Positions 1-13,090 of a DNA stretch of 64,000 bases are shown piece by piece; position 1 is the stretch's first letter; every line of letters starts with the position of its first letter. Below the pieces are notes generated by a model. That model was not told where the DNA came from. It saw nothing but the letters and a program-made list of their open reading frames with translations, and ran no database searches. The stretch covers positions 44,147,415-44,211,414 of the forward strand of contig CM060175.1 in the NCBI GenBank assembly GCA_030549775.1. Direction: 5' to 3'. This stretch comes from Tamarix chinensis (lineage: Eukaryota > Streptophyta > Magnoliopsida > Caryophyllales > Tamaricaceae). The position numbers were made by a program, and so were the translations under genes.

Positions 1-200
1 TTGAATGTAGGGTGAATAATGCAATTTCCAAAAATTTTAAGCTAATAAAATTTTATAGCTAATAGATCATAATAATAGTAATGTAAATATAAACTATATA
101 TTTGTTTTAACATAATAATTGTTTTATTATGGTTTTTATTTACAACTAACCAATGTAACTACTGGTTTATAATTAGGGTTTTTACTAATAGGGTATTATA
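1..200 (-). repeat. Element I, 3' LTR (partial, runs off window start)
   Basis: This segment matches 3220-3416 over its whole length: both carry the run 'taaaattttat..ctaata', an AT/AAT stretch, 'tggtttataattagggttt' and a GGGTRTTAYA end. Read on the minus strand it begins TATAATACCC, as an LTR start. The minus-strand sequence just before it (200-300) resembles that before the 3' LTR of element G (around 36745-36777), including GATGAA and TTTAAGG. The LTR continues beyond base 1, so its length is unknown. Confidence 0.6.
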
Positions 201-3200
201 TTAATATATCCTTAAAATTGATTTCATCCCCAAAGCAACACAAAATAGAACTAACTCACTACAACCTAGGGTGGTCCTTAAAAAACAGGTTCAACAAGCT
301 GGGGATCGCTACCCCCTTTAAAGAAATAAACCCTAATCCATTGTAGAAATTTTCACATAAGCATACATCAAGCAAACACCAATCAGTCACATAAACATGC
401 ATAATTAACAAGAAGTCTAAATTGAGAAGAAAAAATGTATACTAGAAGTAGTGCCTACAAACCCACAAGCTTATGAATCATTAATCCTATTGAAATTATT
501 GACCATCAAAACTCCTCAAGCACCTCTAATACTTAAAGTTAGAATTGCATTACTCTACGATAAGGGGTGAGAAGAAAGTCTCTTCCCTTAGTACTCACAC
601 TTGGGATGCTACTAGTGGGCCTTGAAGTCACTAGGGAAGACTTCTGCCTATTGATGGTTCTACCACATGATAATAGTTTATGACCTTGAAATCTAACTTT
701 AGAAGAGTAACACTCAAAGCCTTTGATGCCCATCTTGCCATACCTCCAACACTCTATTATTCTACCCTAGCAGTCCTTACATGGGTGATTCCCTATACAA
801 ATTTAGTAGTGAGAGTGCCCTATGGGATGGTTATTTGCAAATCATGATCCAAAAATTTGTGAAGCTTGACCACCACTACGTCAACTCTATTATGCACTCA
901 ATTGCTTATCTCTTCTATAAGACTAGAAAAAAAATTATAGCCTTTTAGTCCCACTGGGGGTATTCTTTGCCTCCTAAATCCATCCTAGGGTGCAAGCCCT
1001 CTCATAAACCTTGAGTAAATTATTCATGATCTCTCTTTGCTAAAGAATTCATACATGCATAGGTTGAAACCTTGATCAAATTAATGGTCAACAAGTTCTT
1101 TACTTCTAGCTATCTCTAGCGCAAAAGTAATAAGCTTGAAGAACTTGTTTAATTAATCGTTAACTGACATTCTATAAGTTTAATGGTCAAAAACTTGGCA
1201 TGATTTACACAATGCACATGAAAAGGTTAGTATCATTCTCTCAAAGCTACCAAAAATCCTTCCGAATTATCTACCAACTCAATAACTCAGTGCTAGTATC
1301 CTCTCCACCATTCATATGTCTTTCCTCATAGGTAGAAGATACTAACATCCACCTTATTTCCATCAAGGAAAATAGGAGCTTTGAAGATCTTCTTTAACTC
1401 CCTAATCCACCTTTAAAAAATTGACAAATCATTAACTCCCTCAAATATAGGAATGTGATGAAACCCAATCTCTCTAAGCTAGTTCTCAGTGTGAATAAGC
1501 GTCAAATGTAGCAACTAAGGTTATGGTTGTGGTTGTCGCTCTGCCAATCTCTTTGCTACTATGATAAGAGATTCCTCCATACATGAGAGGTTAAAGTTTC
1601 AATCCATAGTAGTAAAGGAAATAGAGTAATGGGGTTATAAGCCTAGAGAGTACAATCAATGCCACCCATAAGAAGGCCAAGCACCCTATATCTTTTAAAA
1701 GCCAATGATAAAACTAAAATTTATCATAAAGATTATACAACATTGTATAAACATGCTTAAAAGGATGTGTTGGCATTTATAATAGATGGTCATACAACAT
1801 TCATGATTATAAACATTACAAAAATAGTAGTTAAAGGTTCAACAAGTGAAAGGAAACCTTAATCTTCTAAGGTTACATGTGTCACTAGGATAGATCACTA
1901 CTATGCTAAGCATCCATCTAACATCAAACATAGGTATAGGATAACTAAAACCTTGAAACCCAACTAAAATCAATCATCACCATCAAATCACTAAAGAATT
2001 AAATTCATAGTAGCATCTAATGCCCAATTATTGTGGATTGTCCAATGGAACCATTTGTCATGGAGTATCACCTGCTCTTTCTCCAAATCATAAGGAGGCC
2101 CATCAACTTTATTTTCCTCACTCAAATAATCTAAGGTAGTACTCGGTGGTAGTCCCATCATATACCTCTAGACATGATCTATCATGATTAACTCTCTTAG
2201 CAACTGGTCTTAATATAGAGGAAACTCTCTCTCTCTATAAACCTAGGCCTAAAGTTTATAGTCCTGATGCTTTGAAAGACATTTTAAGGAATCCTAATAG
2301 ACAAGGTAACATAGCTTAGAAGTCATCAACCAATCTATTTTCCACTAACATTGTTCGATCAGGGAGGGGAGAAATAGTGAGGAAAGTTACGATAGGGGTT
2401 GCCAGAAAAGGGAAAGGTGCAATAGGTGGGGGGATTGGAAAAATTGGTTAAAGCTAAGGAGGAAGGTTAAGGTGCTTTTAAATGATGATTTGGGTGATTT
2501 GGTGAGGTTTTTGGGGCTTTAATGGTTGAGGATGTATCAAGGAGAATAGGTATGGTGGAAGTTTTCTAGCTAAGTAGGGAGGATCAACAATTTTGGCATA
2601 AAGAGAAGGGAGAAGCTTTAGCCTTTTTTTACTAAAGGTAGAGGGGCTGCTTTGTATACTTAGACAAGAGATTTTGGGGTGATTTTTTTTTGATTTTGTG
2701 CATTGGTGTTGTGGTGGTTCAAGCAAGATTTATTGAAGTTGAGAGTAAGGGTTCGGTGTAGGTTGCTAGAAAAGGAAACATGGCATGTAGTGGAGTGCGT
2801 TACTGGCAAAATGGTGAAGACGAGGGATGAGAATGGAAAAATTAATGGGGCTTCTTTCTTTCTAGAAGGACCTTGGAAGAAGGAGGTAAGACAAGCTAGT
2901 TTGGGGGTTAATTCACGACACAAAATTGGAGAAGGAGAAAGAGAGGAAGAGATAATATATGGATAGTGGCATAAGGGGAATTGTGGAGTGAAACAAGGAT
3001 ACAAAAATATGGGAGGAGAGAGGGAGGTATAGTGCAGGGCTTGATGTTAATATTTTTGCTAAGAAGGAAAGGAGAAAAGATCAAGGGACATCTAACATAG
3101 TTTAGGGCCTTAAGCTAGGGTAATTATTTAGGTTAAGGTGGAAAATATTCTGTTAATGGATTTAGAATTATTGAACAAATAGATACTAGTTAAGGTCTAA

Positions 3201-3219
3201 GTTAGGGTTAAAATTTAAT
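201..3219 (-). mobile_element. Element I internal region plus 5' LTR body (gag-only gypsy-like element)
   Basis: The region between the two matching LTR pieces. On the minus strand a decayed gag occupies about 535-1450; no protease, RT, RNase H or integrase can be read between gag and the 3' LTR, so it looks like a non-autonomous or pol-deleted derivative. About 2400-3000 is pyrimidine-rich on the minus strand, which in the other LTRs here marks the promoter-leader block and suggests that this part still belongs to the 5' LTR. The LTR/internal boundary and primer-binding site were not found. The open frames in 2478-3004 are low-complexity and not considered genes. Confidence 0.45.
535..1450 (-). 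pseudogene. gag: Decayed gypsy-type gag with damaged zinc knuckle
   Basis: Minus-strand gag remnant of element I. Around 1290-1350 the translation contains KTYEWW after a hydrophobic stretch, matching the conserved '..L.G.AYEWW' core of plant retrotransposon gag. At 710-751 the frame reads CWRYGKMGIKGFEC, which has exactly the spacing of a CX2CX4HX4C nucleic-acid-binding knuckle, but the second Cys is Tyr and the His is Ile. Several stops separate the two blocks. In intact elements gag forms the virus-like particle and binds RNA; this copy cannot. Family assignment comes from motif spacing and order, so gypsy rather than copia is probable but not certain. Confidence 0.5.
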
Positions 3220-3271
3220 AATACACTCTCTAACAAAATTTTCACCTAATTAAATTTTATATCTAATAGGT

Positions 3272-3317
<46 letters not shown>

Positions 3318-3416
3318 TATCAAAAATATGCTTAATATAGATCATCAAAATATAATTATTACAACTAAAAAACATAATTATTGGTTTATAATTAGGGTTT
3401 TCAAAAATGGGGTGTT
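3220..3416 (-). repeat. Element I, 5' LTR start
   Basis: Minus strand begins TGTAACACCCC at 3416, the common start of long gypsy LTRs in plants, followed by GAAAACCCTAATTATAAACC-like sequence that also occurs just inside the start of LTR A. It pairs with 1-200. The LTR extends further left by an unknown amount. Confidence 0.6.
3271..3314 (+). repeat. (AAT)n microsatellite
   Basis: Perfect trinucleotide run inside the 5' LTR of element I. The matching position of the other LTR copy (about 70-85) has only a short 'aataatagtaat', so the run expanded after insertion. Confidence 0.85.
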
Positions 3417-3694
3417 ACATTTGTCATTTCAAGTGGACCTTTATTTGTTAAAGTCTATCTATTCTTCAACTAGTTTATCAATTAGTCCATTGATGGTGGG
3501 TTTTTTAATCTTTGTTATACCATGTTGAATGATGAACCAAAATTCTTGATTTTATGAGTTAAAGAAGCTTCTAATTGTTGTTATTCAAAACCTAAAAATT
3601 TCTCCAATAAACAAAGAAGGAGTTGAAGGTGTTATGTCTTAAATTTCTAGGTACTTATGCTCATGATTGTTAGAGTCATTTGATGAATCTCCGA

Positions 3695-3705
3695 GCTCTG
3701 ATACA
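3695..3705 (-). other. Possible tRNA-iMet primer binding site
   Basis: The minus strand reads TGTATCAGAGC, matching the plant initiator-Met PBS TGGTATCAGAGC except for one missing G. A minus-oriented LTR would then end near 3709 ('gggttgttttgat' on the minus strand) and lie to the right. The neighbouring LTR is too decayed to confirm. Confidence 0.35.
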
Positions 3706-6700
3706 AATCAAAACAACCCTAGATGAAGGTAAAGAGCATAAAATAGTATGGAACTGACAAATAAAAAATTTACAAACATTGTAGACTTTAAGAGAAAATT
3801 ACTTTCTATAACCTCAACCAAAATGTTCCCCTTTTTGGATTTTAAATAGTGACATATTTTTATAGATGATCACTCTTCTATCCGTTTATTAACCTTAAAA
3901 TCTCAATGACCATCCAAGAGATTATTTACAACTTGACCTATTTATATTCTTTATACAACCAACAAAAATCTCTCAAGAATTGTAGGTGAATACTTACTAA
4001 CCCCTTTGTAATAAATTTTTTATAGTGGTTGTAATTACACTTGATTCTCACCAAGTAATTAAGATATGAAAGTGGATAAACTTAGATTATATGTAATCTA
4101 ATAGATTTAGGAAAATATATTATATTTCAAGAGCAATTATAATTAAGAGAAGTGAGTAATAAACACTTTTCAATAAAAAATCTAAATTTAAAAGTGGAAA
4201 GATTTGAATGACCAATTGAATAATTTAAAAGTAGATGATCAATTACACAAATAATATAGTTGAAAATTTATTGTAATAAATGTGGGGGCAGCTTATTGAT
4301 AAGGCTCACCCTCATCAAGTATCATTAGAAACCAAATCCCAAAAATTTGTATGACCTCCTGGGAAAAAAATCAACAATTAATGTTCACTAGTGAATCGGT
4401 CAAAGCGAACAAGTTGATCAATTGTGTGGCCATTCAATCAGTAGTTTAAATTAGTAAACTATGTATGTCTAGACTAAAAATAGAAGGCAAACGTTACACA
4501 AACTAGTCAAACAATTTTTTGTAGTACTCAGTTTGTTCAATGAACATATATAAATAGCAAAATGGTTTAGTAAAACAAGTCAATGTGTTTGTGTAACTAG
4601 TAAATCGTCTTGTTCAAACCAGCATATTAGTTTAGAAAAAAATAATCAATCAGTTTAAAAAGAGAAAATGGGTTTCTTCAAATTTGAAATCAATAGACTA
4701 GTTGGTCAAACAAATTAATGGATTTTCAAACTATTGATCAATTTTGGCAAAACCAATCGATCATTCGTTGCTCTAGTTAATCTTTCTAATTTTAATTCAT
4801 TTCATGCTCCTATTGTATCAACACAAGTAAATTAGTCTTGAAACTAGTTGACTAGCTCCGAATGGAACCAACCAACAAGTTTAAAGCACTTCAAAGGTTT
4901 TAGAAATCAAGATCAACCATAAATTCTTATGAAGAAAATTTAGATAAAAAAAATTAATTTTTTTTAAATAGATTTGATAAAAATATGAAACTACTCAACT
5001 TAACTATGTAGAAGAAACCAAATACTTTATAAATATGATCCTTGAACCTTATGTATTAGTTTTCTTCACACGAGATTCTCTTTTTCTTCAAAACTTTATT
5101 GTTCTTGTAAATTGTACATTAGAAAAATATATTGAGTAAGTGTGCCTAGATCTCTCTATTTACCTATCATAATATTTATACATGTAAGAAAACACATAAG
5201 TTCTCAAGAATCCTTTGTTATCATCAAATGAAGGACAATGAAATTATTTGACCTATGAGGTGAGCAACCTTCAAATCCTCCATTGGTCATTAGAAAATTT
5301 TTTGGGGTTTGGAAGACTATAATTAAAAGCTTCTTTAATACAAAAATTCAAGACTTGTGGTTTGTCAGTCAAAATGATTCAATTTAAATTAAAAAATCCA
5401 CCATCAATAGATTAATTGAATAATCACTTCAAGAATGGATGGAGTTAGACAAAGAAAGGTTCATATTGAATGGTAAACCTATATGATGCTTCATTTTGGT
5501 CTTAGAGAAAATTTATTTCAGCACATCCTAGAATGCACCACCAATAAAGAAATTTGACAAATTTTAAATATCACTTATGGTGGTACAGAGAAAGAAGAAA
5601 GTATGCGTTAGTTTTTACTCCTATAAACAATGGCATTTTGATAAAAAAGTAAAAGGTAACCACTATCTCACCTAAGTCTCAAAGTAATTTTTAGGATACT
5701 GATGAACATTACTTAAATGTTTTTTGAGATTATAGATCGTAAAGAATTAGAGGTAAATGAAATTTATTTCCACTTACTTTCAAAGTATATAAAATTGATA
5801 AATAATAAGAAAAGTTTGCATCTATGGGTAAAATGGTGAAAAATAAATTGGTAGTAAAACAAAAAAATATTGAAAATCATGAAAATTGTAAAACCAATCT
5901 CGATCAATACAAAATGAGGCATTAGTTTCCTTCTTTAAAAATGACTTAGATTCCAAAGACTTATATTATTATTGATACTTTATTTTAGATGACCCCCAAT
6001 GGAGCCAAAAGGAAATGGGTACCAAAAGCATGTATTTGAAAATTCATTATAGGAGAGAAGAAGAAAAAGGGCAGGAGCTTGAAAAATCAAATAAAAATTG
6101 TAACATCAAAGCATCTTCTATAGGGTTACAAATAGGTTAAGCTAAGCCAAGCTGAGGTAGTGTCAAGTTCACCTTGTTTATAAACAAAGCAATCATTTAT
6201 TAAATCAATCCTAACCAATTCACTAGTTTTTGTGGTAAATAATCCAAGTTTGCAAGCTTTAACACTATAAAAGAATTTAATCCTAGATTTGACATGCTCA
6301 AGCTTGGCTCATTTATTAAAGAAGCCTAAAAATAAGGCTCAAAATTAGATTTTTTAGCTAAATAATTGAGCAAAGATGAGCCCTTAATGAGCTAAGCATA
6401 AAAAACTCTCGAGTCGACCCTGCACATTTACATCGCTACTCTTCTACTTCTTCTTAAATGAAAGGCGAATGCATGTGAATTTTGGTAACTCCAAGTTAGT
6501 ATTCTTCCTTTGTATGTTACAATGTCTTTGAGATGAATTCTTTCATAAGTGGATGACAAATATATTTTCTTACAAGTCTTATTTGAATATAACTTATGGA
6601 CATTAAACATTATTCACTCCTAAAGTTGTTAAAATCATGTTTAGATGGACTAAATAAGAATTGATTTCATTTTAAATTAGCCTACATGATTTATGTTTAA

Positions 6701-7868
6701 CATTCTTAAATTAATTTTACAATGCATAGTTTAATTAATAAATGTATTGTATTTCATACTCATAATAATAGCTTATGACATAAAGAGGACAATCAACTAG
6801 TGGCAAGGCCAATTGTTGTGTGAAAAGGATTAGTCAATGTGTCTCCTTGAAACAAATTAATATGTGTTGCTCTTTGATTGTTAAAAATGGAAAGGAATAG
6901 TTGATTGGTTTTGCAAACCAATTAACTAGTTCAAAGAGTAGTTGGTGGGATGTCAATTAGTGATTCAAGGGAATATAAGGACTTTTTAACTTGAACAAAA
7001 CCATTAACCTTCCTTTTATTTTTGCTTCAGCAGGTTGTTTGAACCTAAACTACCTTTTCCTACTCCTCTCCTCAATTCCTATTCATTTATCCACTAAATC
7101 TTCTAAGCTTCAAGTTGATTTAATCATTAGAATAAGGAGAATATACTATCTTTAGTGATTTGAAGAAAGAAATTGATTTGTTATGGAAATCAATAATGAT
7201 AAGTGCTTAAACCTTAATTTGGTACCTAATAAAATTAAACGGTGATTATGCTTAATTTGTTGGTAGATTATGGTCATTAATATTGCTGAGATAATTTTTA
7301 GTGTAAATTAACCATTATTATCTAACTTGTTTCCAACCTTTTGACTGGTCATACTCAATCATGTATGTAGCATGAGGAACTAATTTTGATCAATTCTTAT
7401 GTTCTTATGTTATCAATCCTATATTCATTTGACTCTTTAACTATATTTCTCTCAAAATATTTGAGCTACATATCTTTTTCACTTCATGTTTGTAGTGTAA
7501 ATTTCATATGAAACCTTTTGGCCTTAATGTTATCTATCATTTGCTCCTAACTAATTATTGATGTACTTAGCTAAATTATCTTAAATTCATCCAAAAGTAA
7601 TTGAAAACCTCCTTCCATTTCTATCAAAAGGAAAAGGAAAAGGATTCAAATCAATTAACTCATGCATCATGTTCCACCATCAAATATGTTGAAACCACAA
7701 CCTTGTGTGCAATATGGATCTCCTTCTTCTGTACCTCAAAATATAACTAACCCACTTTCTTAGCTTCTCCACCTCACTGAGGAATCCAACCTTCCATAAG
7801 CAACAAAATGGATTAGCTAAGGAAAAGAAGCATGTCCTTAAATTTTGCATTAATACTGATGTTTCCAT
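3706..7868. other. Old LTR-like debris, no gene seen
   Basis: AT-rich sequence with no supportable ORF. Stretches at about 4390-4900 and 6795-6960 carry repeated variants of AACTAGTTGAC / CAATCAACTAGT, the same motif that recurs in the long LTR of element G (30180-30260, 31430-31720). This suggests a very old G-type LTR in minus orientation, consistent with the PBS-like site at 3695-3705, but borders could not be set. Confidence 0.35.
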
Positions 7869-7984
7869 CAATCAAATCTATTTAACCTTTATGCAATAGG
7901 TACATGACTCTCACGTGGTCCCACTAATCATCCTTATAATCCTCACTATCAAGAGTTAGTCAAACTTTTCTCCAACAACCTATC
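7869..7984 (+). pseudogene. Left part of a decayed plant-transposon-type ORF, split by LTR J
   Basis: On the + strand a frame ending at 7984 reads HYQELVKLFSNN. If LTR J and one copy of its CTATC target duplication are ignored, the same frame continues at 28133. The pattern LV..F..N.., followed by a short V..Y..G/R VEI block, resembles the 'putative plant transposon protein' domain (PF20167-like) common in plant repeats. Upstream, the frame holds several stops. Function is unknown even in the family; the assignment is from pattern memory and tentative. Confidence 0.35.
7980..7984. repeat. Target-site duplication of LTR J (CTATC, left)
   Basis: CTATC directly precedes TATAACAACCC at 7985 and recurs at 28128-28132 directly after GGACGTTATA. 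An exact 5-bp match 20 kb apart, at both ends of an LTR-like unit, fits gypsy integrase activity. Confidence 0.65.
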
Positions 7985-8089
7985 TATAACAACCCAATTA
8001 TAGGACTTCAAATTTTCATTAAAGAATTACTTATGAAAACTCTAATAGTAAAAAAGTATCATTTTACAACCAGATATAGTAGCCGTTTA

Positions 8090-10740
8090 GTTTTTTTTTA
8101 AAGAAAGAAATTTATTTATTAATGATTGGAAATATTACAACTCATAGCATAAAATGTATCTAAACAAATTTCAATAAACTCCCTACTTATCTTTCTAAAG
8201 GAAGGTGTAAACCTTGCTAAGACACTATAGATGATTTTCCTAAGAAGATCCTTGTAAACACAATCATTATGGGAGAAAATTTTGATGTTACAGGAATGAC
8301 AACATTCATAGATGCATGCTGCACTTAAGGTTCTAGAAACTAGGATTTTCCTTCTAGAAATTCTTGTATTATGAGCCAAAGATTCAAGAACTTGAGGCCA
8401 ACGGTGGATAGGACTCTAGAGACCGATGCAAGCAAAGGAATTTTGCAATAAATGCTTTATAACTGGGAAATCAAAAGGAAGGTGAGGGAATGTCTCAATA
8501 GCATCACAAAAAGCACAGGAAGGGTCTACAATATAACAGAATTTGCTGAGGTTATCCTTTGTGGGAAGTTTGCAGTGTGCAGCAATCTAAAGAATAAATT
8601 TATGGTTGGGACTTGCATTATTTCTCCATACTAATTTCTGCCAAGTAACAGGAGTAGATCTCAGAAATTTTTTTTATCATAAACTTCATTTATCTTGTAG
8701 GATGAAGAAAGATCAAGGGAAATGAGAAGAGGTTGAAGTACTTCTCTTTATTTAAATAATTTGCTCAAGGTCCAAGAGGTAGTGCATGGCAGGATAGCTT
8801 CCTAGATAGATTTTCTCTTTAGATAATAAGTATGAACCCATTTAATCCATAAACTATTTTTATCTTGTGCAATGTGCCACAGGTGCTTGCCAACTATTGC
8901 TATATTCTAGGTTTGAATGTCAAGCACCTTCATGCTGAGGTAAACAAATAGTTGACCATGCAATGAGTGCTCTTTTACTAGGATTAGATTTACCAGTCCA
9001 TAAGAAAGCCCTGCATAACCCAATTATTTTGAATAGAATTTCTTGGGCAGAACAAAAGTTGGCTCCAATACATCTGGATCTCATAGATAACAGACCTTAA
9101 CAATTGAAATTTGCCATCATAAGACAACAACTTTGTAGACCAATGCTGCATTTTGTTAGTTATCTTCCTTACTAAATCAAGCATTTAATTAGAACATAAC
9201 CTTGCTAAAGAAAGGGGAACACCAAGATACTTAAAAGGTATTGCACCTTTAGGGAAATAAAGGTAATCAGTGACTTACCGCTTTATAGAATCAAAGACCC
9301 CACCAAAGTAGGCATCAATTTTTTTAGGACTGATATGAAGACCTGAAGTGTTTGAAGTAGTGAAAAGCACGCATGAGAAAGGTGACATACTTTATATCAC
9401 CTCTACAAAAGAGCAGGAGGTCATCAACAAAATAGAGGTTGATACTATGATGTATTTTGTATTTTAGGTGACCTCTAAAATCCTTATTACTCTAAAGCTG
9501 ATGAAGGGATCTAGAAAGATATTCAATAACAATGAAAAATAAGTATGGTGAAAGAGGGTCCCCTTATCTCAGTCCTTTTTGTGTAGGGAAGGGAAGGAGT
9601 AGATCATTATTGATGGAGAGAGTGTAGAGACTTGAGATACACTTGACATAAGGATTTTTACAAAATGAGGAGGGAACATGAGGCCCAAAAGAACTTGCTC
9701 GAAAAACTTCCAATTAATAGAGTCAAAAGCCTTCATTAAATCCACTTTCAACATGTACCTAGGAGAGGAATTCTTTCAGCCATACATTATGATAAGTTCA
9801 TGAGCAAGAAGAATATTTTCACCGATCAGCCAACCCTTAACAAGGCAGATTGTGATAAGTTTATGATGTCAGGAAGTAAAGCTTGGATTCTAGAAGCTAA
9901 GACCTTAGATAGAATCTTATATAGAATAAAACAATAGGCTATAGGTCTGAAATCAATTACCTTAGTAGGGTTGTCTACTTTAGGAATCAAGACCAAAAGA
10001 GTTGGAGTGATAAAAGAAGGTAATTTCCCAAAGTGAAAAATATCCTTAACAAAGTGCCAAATGTCATTGCCTAATATACCCTAGGAAGCCTTAAAAAAAC
10101 CTATTGTGAACCCATCTAAGATAGGAGCTTTAGTATTTCCAATAGAAAAATAATGCAACCTTGACTTCAGAGAAAGAAATAGGATAAAGAAGATTATGCT
10201 GCTAATCAAGAGAGAGCATTGGACCTTTTCTAGAATAGCAGAATCCACAAGATAAATAGGAATTGGAGTTTCAGTTCCCAGTAAGCTTTTGTAATGATCA
10301 ATAAAGGAAATTTTGATAGCTTCATTATTTGTTAACTAATTACCATTGAGAAACTGAATTTTAGAAACCATTCTACTATTTTTTTTGGCTTTCATATTGT
10401 CAAAAAAGAATTGGCTATTTGAATCGCTCAGCTAGAGCCATTTTATGCCTGATTTCTACTTCAAGAAGCTTTCCTCACACTTTATGAAATATCCATATTT
10501 CTTGAGATAATCCTGTTCTTCTTGGTGAAGAATAGCACAAGTAGGATTATCCCTCAATTTTCCCTAGATAGTTTCAAGCTGTGTTCTTTGAGCATCGACT
10601 TTATTAGTAATGATACCAAATTTGGCTTTGTTAAGGCATCTGATCCTATAACTTAAATGATGGAGAGAGTTCTTGATATGTGTGGATGGTGAGTTGTGAT
10701 GCTACTATTAACAGACCTCTATAATAATGCTGTAGAAATC
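8090..10740 (-). mobile_element. LINE1: 5'-truncated L1-like retrotransposon, minus strand
   Basis: A poly-T run at 8091-8099 on the + strand is the poly(A) tail of a minus-strand LINE. Reading minus from about 10690, I see the pre-RT linker (KW...SDSNSQFF-like), the RT core, and the C-terminal zf-RVT. The 5' end, with endonuclease, is missing and its exact edge (about 10700-10800) is uncertain; no clear target duplication was found. It lies within LTR J. Confidence 0.75.
8119..10690 (-). pseudogene. LINE1 reverse transcriptase ORF2 remnant
   Basis: Non-LTR reverse transcriptase fragments on the minus strand. In order: the pre-RT region at about 10370-10690; RT block VDLMKAFDSINWKFFEQ at 9690-9754, which keeps the catalytic Asp; the FVDDLLLF active-site motif at about 9408-9431; RT thumb/connection 'TNKMQHWSTKLLSYDGKFQLL' type block at 9090-9184; and the zinc-binding tail CAFCDAIE..PHL around 8470-8540. 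Several in-frame stops and frame changes separate them, so no full protein is made, although the two Asp-bearing RT motifs survive. In active plant L1 elements this protein nicks DNA and reverse-transcribes the element RNA at the target. Confidence 0.75.
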
Positions 10741-10910
10741 AACATCAAAGGTCTACAAAATGTTCAGGCTAAAAATGTTACTTACCTACTTAATATCAAA
10801 AATAAAAGAATAAGGGTAGATAGACTCAAATCATATTAATATCATTCTGATAAAACCAACTATTAATTGTTGCAAAATTTAGTTAAAGAAAAATATTGAA
10901 GGTTTAAGAG
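10741..10910. other. LTR J remnant between LINE1 and LINE2
   Basis: Short AT-rich stretch with no gene. It should belong to LTR J if the border of LINE1 is right. Confidence 0.3.
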
Positions 10911-11607
10911 TTAGATATCAAATTAGACCACACTATACAAACTATTGTATCTGTGGGAATTTGAGCACTACCCTGGTGTATCATACTATCATAATTACTA
11001 TGCCAAAGATTGCTTGGAAATCCTTTGATTGGAATCATAATGACCTGGAAAGACATAAATTCTTTGCATGGCTACTGCGTTACAATGCCCTTCCTATTAA
11101 ATCAAAATTGTTTAATTAGGGGTCACTGTAGATAATATTTATGAGGTGTGCATAAGTGATGAAAAAGATATCAACCATTTGTTGATTTACTATCATGGTG
11201 CTAAGATTCTTTAGAATTATGTTCTAAGATGGCTGAAAATAGAGAGATATACCACTGACTGGAATAGTTTCATTGATTGGCTAATTAGAAAGACCAAAGG
11301 AAAATGAAAATAGATTGTTTGGAGAGCTGTCTTCAATGCCCTTCTCTACCATATTTGGGTTAATAGAAATAAGCTTTCTTTCCAGTTGCTACTAAGAAAT
11401 CCTAGAGTTACTATTAGATAGATTATTTTTGAGAATTTTGTTAGATTTAGTGATGCTAGAAATGTTAAGGTTAAAAAGTACTGAAGTAGTCTTGATAGAT
11501 GTATGGTTTGATTTGACTAGAGGTATGCCCCTTGTGATTTTGTAATTGAATCTCTTTGTAAATTTTTCCTTTTTTGGTAATAAAATCATTAATTAATTAC
11601 CAAAAAA
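10911..11607 (+). mobile_element. LINE2: severely 5'-truncated LINE tail, plus strand
   Basis: The + strand encodes a zf-RVT tail: KFFAWLLRYNALPIKSKL near 11055-11110, then VCISDEKDINHLLIYY at about 11147-11195, with Cys and His positions partly lost, then WRAVFNALLYHIWVNRNKLSF near 11320-11385. It ends with 'ggtaataaaatcatt' and a short A run at 11602-11607, nearly the same 3' end as LINE3 (26732-26767). Imperfect flanking repeats (10893-10910 'atattgaaggtttaagag' against 11609-11626) may be the target duplication. Confidence 0.65.
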
Positions 11608-12026
11608 GATATAGAAGGTTAAAAGAGTCCAACAATGTCTAAATCAAATGATATCGGGAAGCATATTGGATAGTCCTAACTCTGAATCCAAAGTACTAGC
11701 CTTCAACTACACAAGCTAGCCAATAGAGACTGCTACCCATTAACTAAGTAGGATAACCCATTATACAAAACTAATATGAAAGGCTTGTATGGAACACAAA
11801 AAGGCATCACAGTGAGGTATGCTATGAAATTTGAAAATATATGAAAAATGATCAAAATATGAAAAGTAAATTAGATAAAAAAAATATCACCATTCCACAT
11901 ACTACTCATACACATTCATTTAGATTATACTAAAACTTACCAACCAAGGATCGAAGGGATGCTCTTTGATGTAATGATTTGGATCAATTTCAACACAATA
12001 ATCATAACCTTTATAATATATCTCAT
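11608..12026. other. LTR J remnant, no gene seen
   Basis: AT-rich sequence between LINE2 and LTR A. It continues into 16957-17335 once LTR A is ignored. Confidence 0.4.
12022..12026. repeat. Target-site duplication of LTR A (CTCAT)
   Basis: CTCAT at 12022-12026 and again at 16952-16956, immediately outside TGAAATGCCCC and GGGGTGTTACA. Confidence 0.95.
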
Positions 12027-13083
12027 TGAAATGCCCCGAAAAGTCCTAATTTTAAATATTATATTTAAATGAGGTTTAATATAAAAAGTAATTAAATAAA
12101 TTATTTTATTAAAATAAAATAAAATTAATTAGGGCAGATCAAGAATAAATTTATAAGTATTTTAATTTGGAGGAATTTGGGGTATTTTAGCTAATCAAGG
12201 ATTTTAATATGGGAATTTATTTAAATAAATTATTTATTTAAAATAAGGAGGAGAAAATGGTTCAAAATTAATATTAGTTTTATAAATAATTTAATGGAAG
12301 AAAATTTGGGTGTTTTGCTAATTAAAATGGAATTTATGGAAAATCTTTTAAAAATCCTAATTTAGCCTAAAAAGGGATATAAATATTATTTTATTTAAAT
12401 ATTATTATTTTTAAATATTTTAAATATTAAGATTAATTTAATTGGCCCTAATCTAATTATTATTTTTTTCTCCTTTCCTTTTTCCCTTTTTCTTTTTCTT
12501 TCTTCCTTTTTCCTTTTCTTTTTCTTTCTTTTTCTTCTTTTCCTTTTTCCTCTTCTTCTCGCCGAACTGGGCCAGCCCGCGGCCCAGTTCCCCTTTTTCT
12601 TTTCTTCTTCTTCTTCGGCACGGCCTAGCCCGCGCCGTCGCCCTTCTTCCGTCCTCGGCGCGCTGCGTTTCGCCCGTTTTACGCCCGAACCTCGTCGTTC
12701 CATTTAATGAATCCTTAACCCACGCCCGACTGCCCGGTCTCCCTTTTTCTTTTCTTTCCCGGCCGACCGGTCTGCCTCCCTTCCTTCTTCCTTCTTCCTC
12801 CTTCCTCCTCCGTCGCTGCGACGCAAGCTTCGACCCCGTCAATGGCTTCTCCGGCTACGGTGATTAATACCATCTGTTTCTTGCCTCATTTTCTTCCTCT
12901 TAACTCCAGGAATAAATTGGCATAATTATTGGACGATAAATCACGCCCGTTTCCTCTCCCCAGCCCCGCGAACCTTCGACCGAAACCATGGAATCGTCGG
13001 CCGTTTTCTAGCGCCGGCCACCCAAATCTTCGGAGCTAATAACTTCCTGCATACCTCCAAAACCCTATTATACCATCTACCAT

Positions 13084-13090
13084 CTATAAA
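13084..13090 (+). promoter_or_regulatory. TATA box of LTR A
   Basis: CTATAAA about 1.06 kb into the LTR, just after the pyrimidine/GC-rich block. Equivalent boxes occur in LTRs B, C, D and E at the same relative place. Downstream lies a GAAACCCT-containing segment also shared among copies, expected to be the start of the transcript. Confidence 0.6.

Noticed and set aside
5880..6050. Possible Ty1/copia gag remnant (KRKWVPKA resembling 'GPKKIWVPK')
   Set aside because: One short resemblance near 6000-6030 only; no knuckle, protease or LTR around it.
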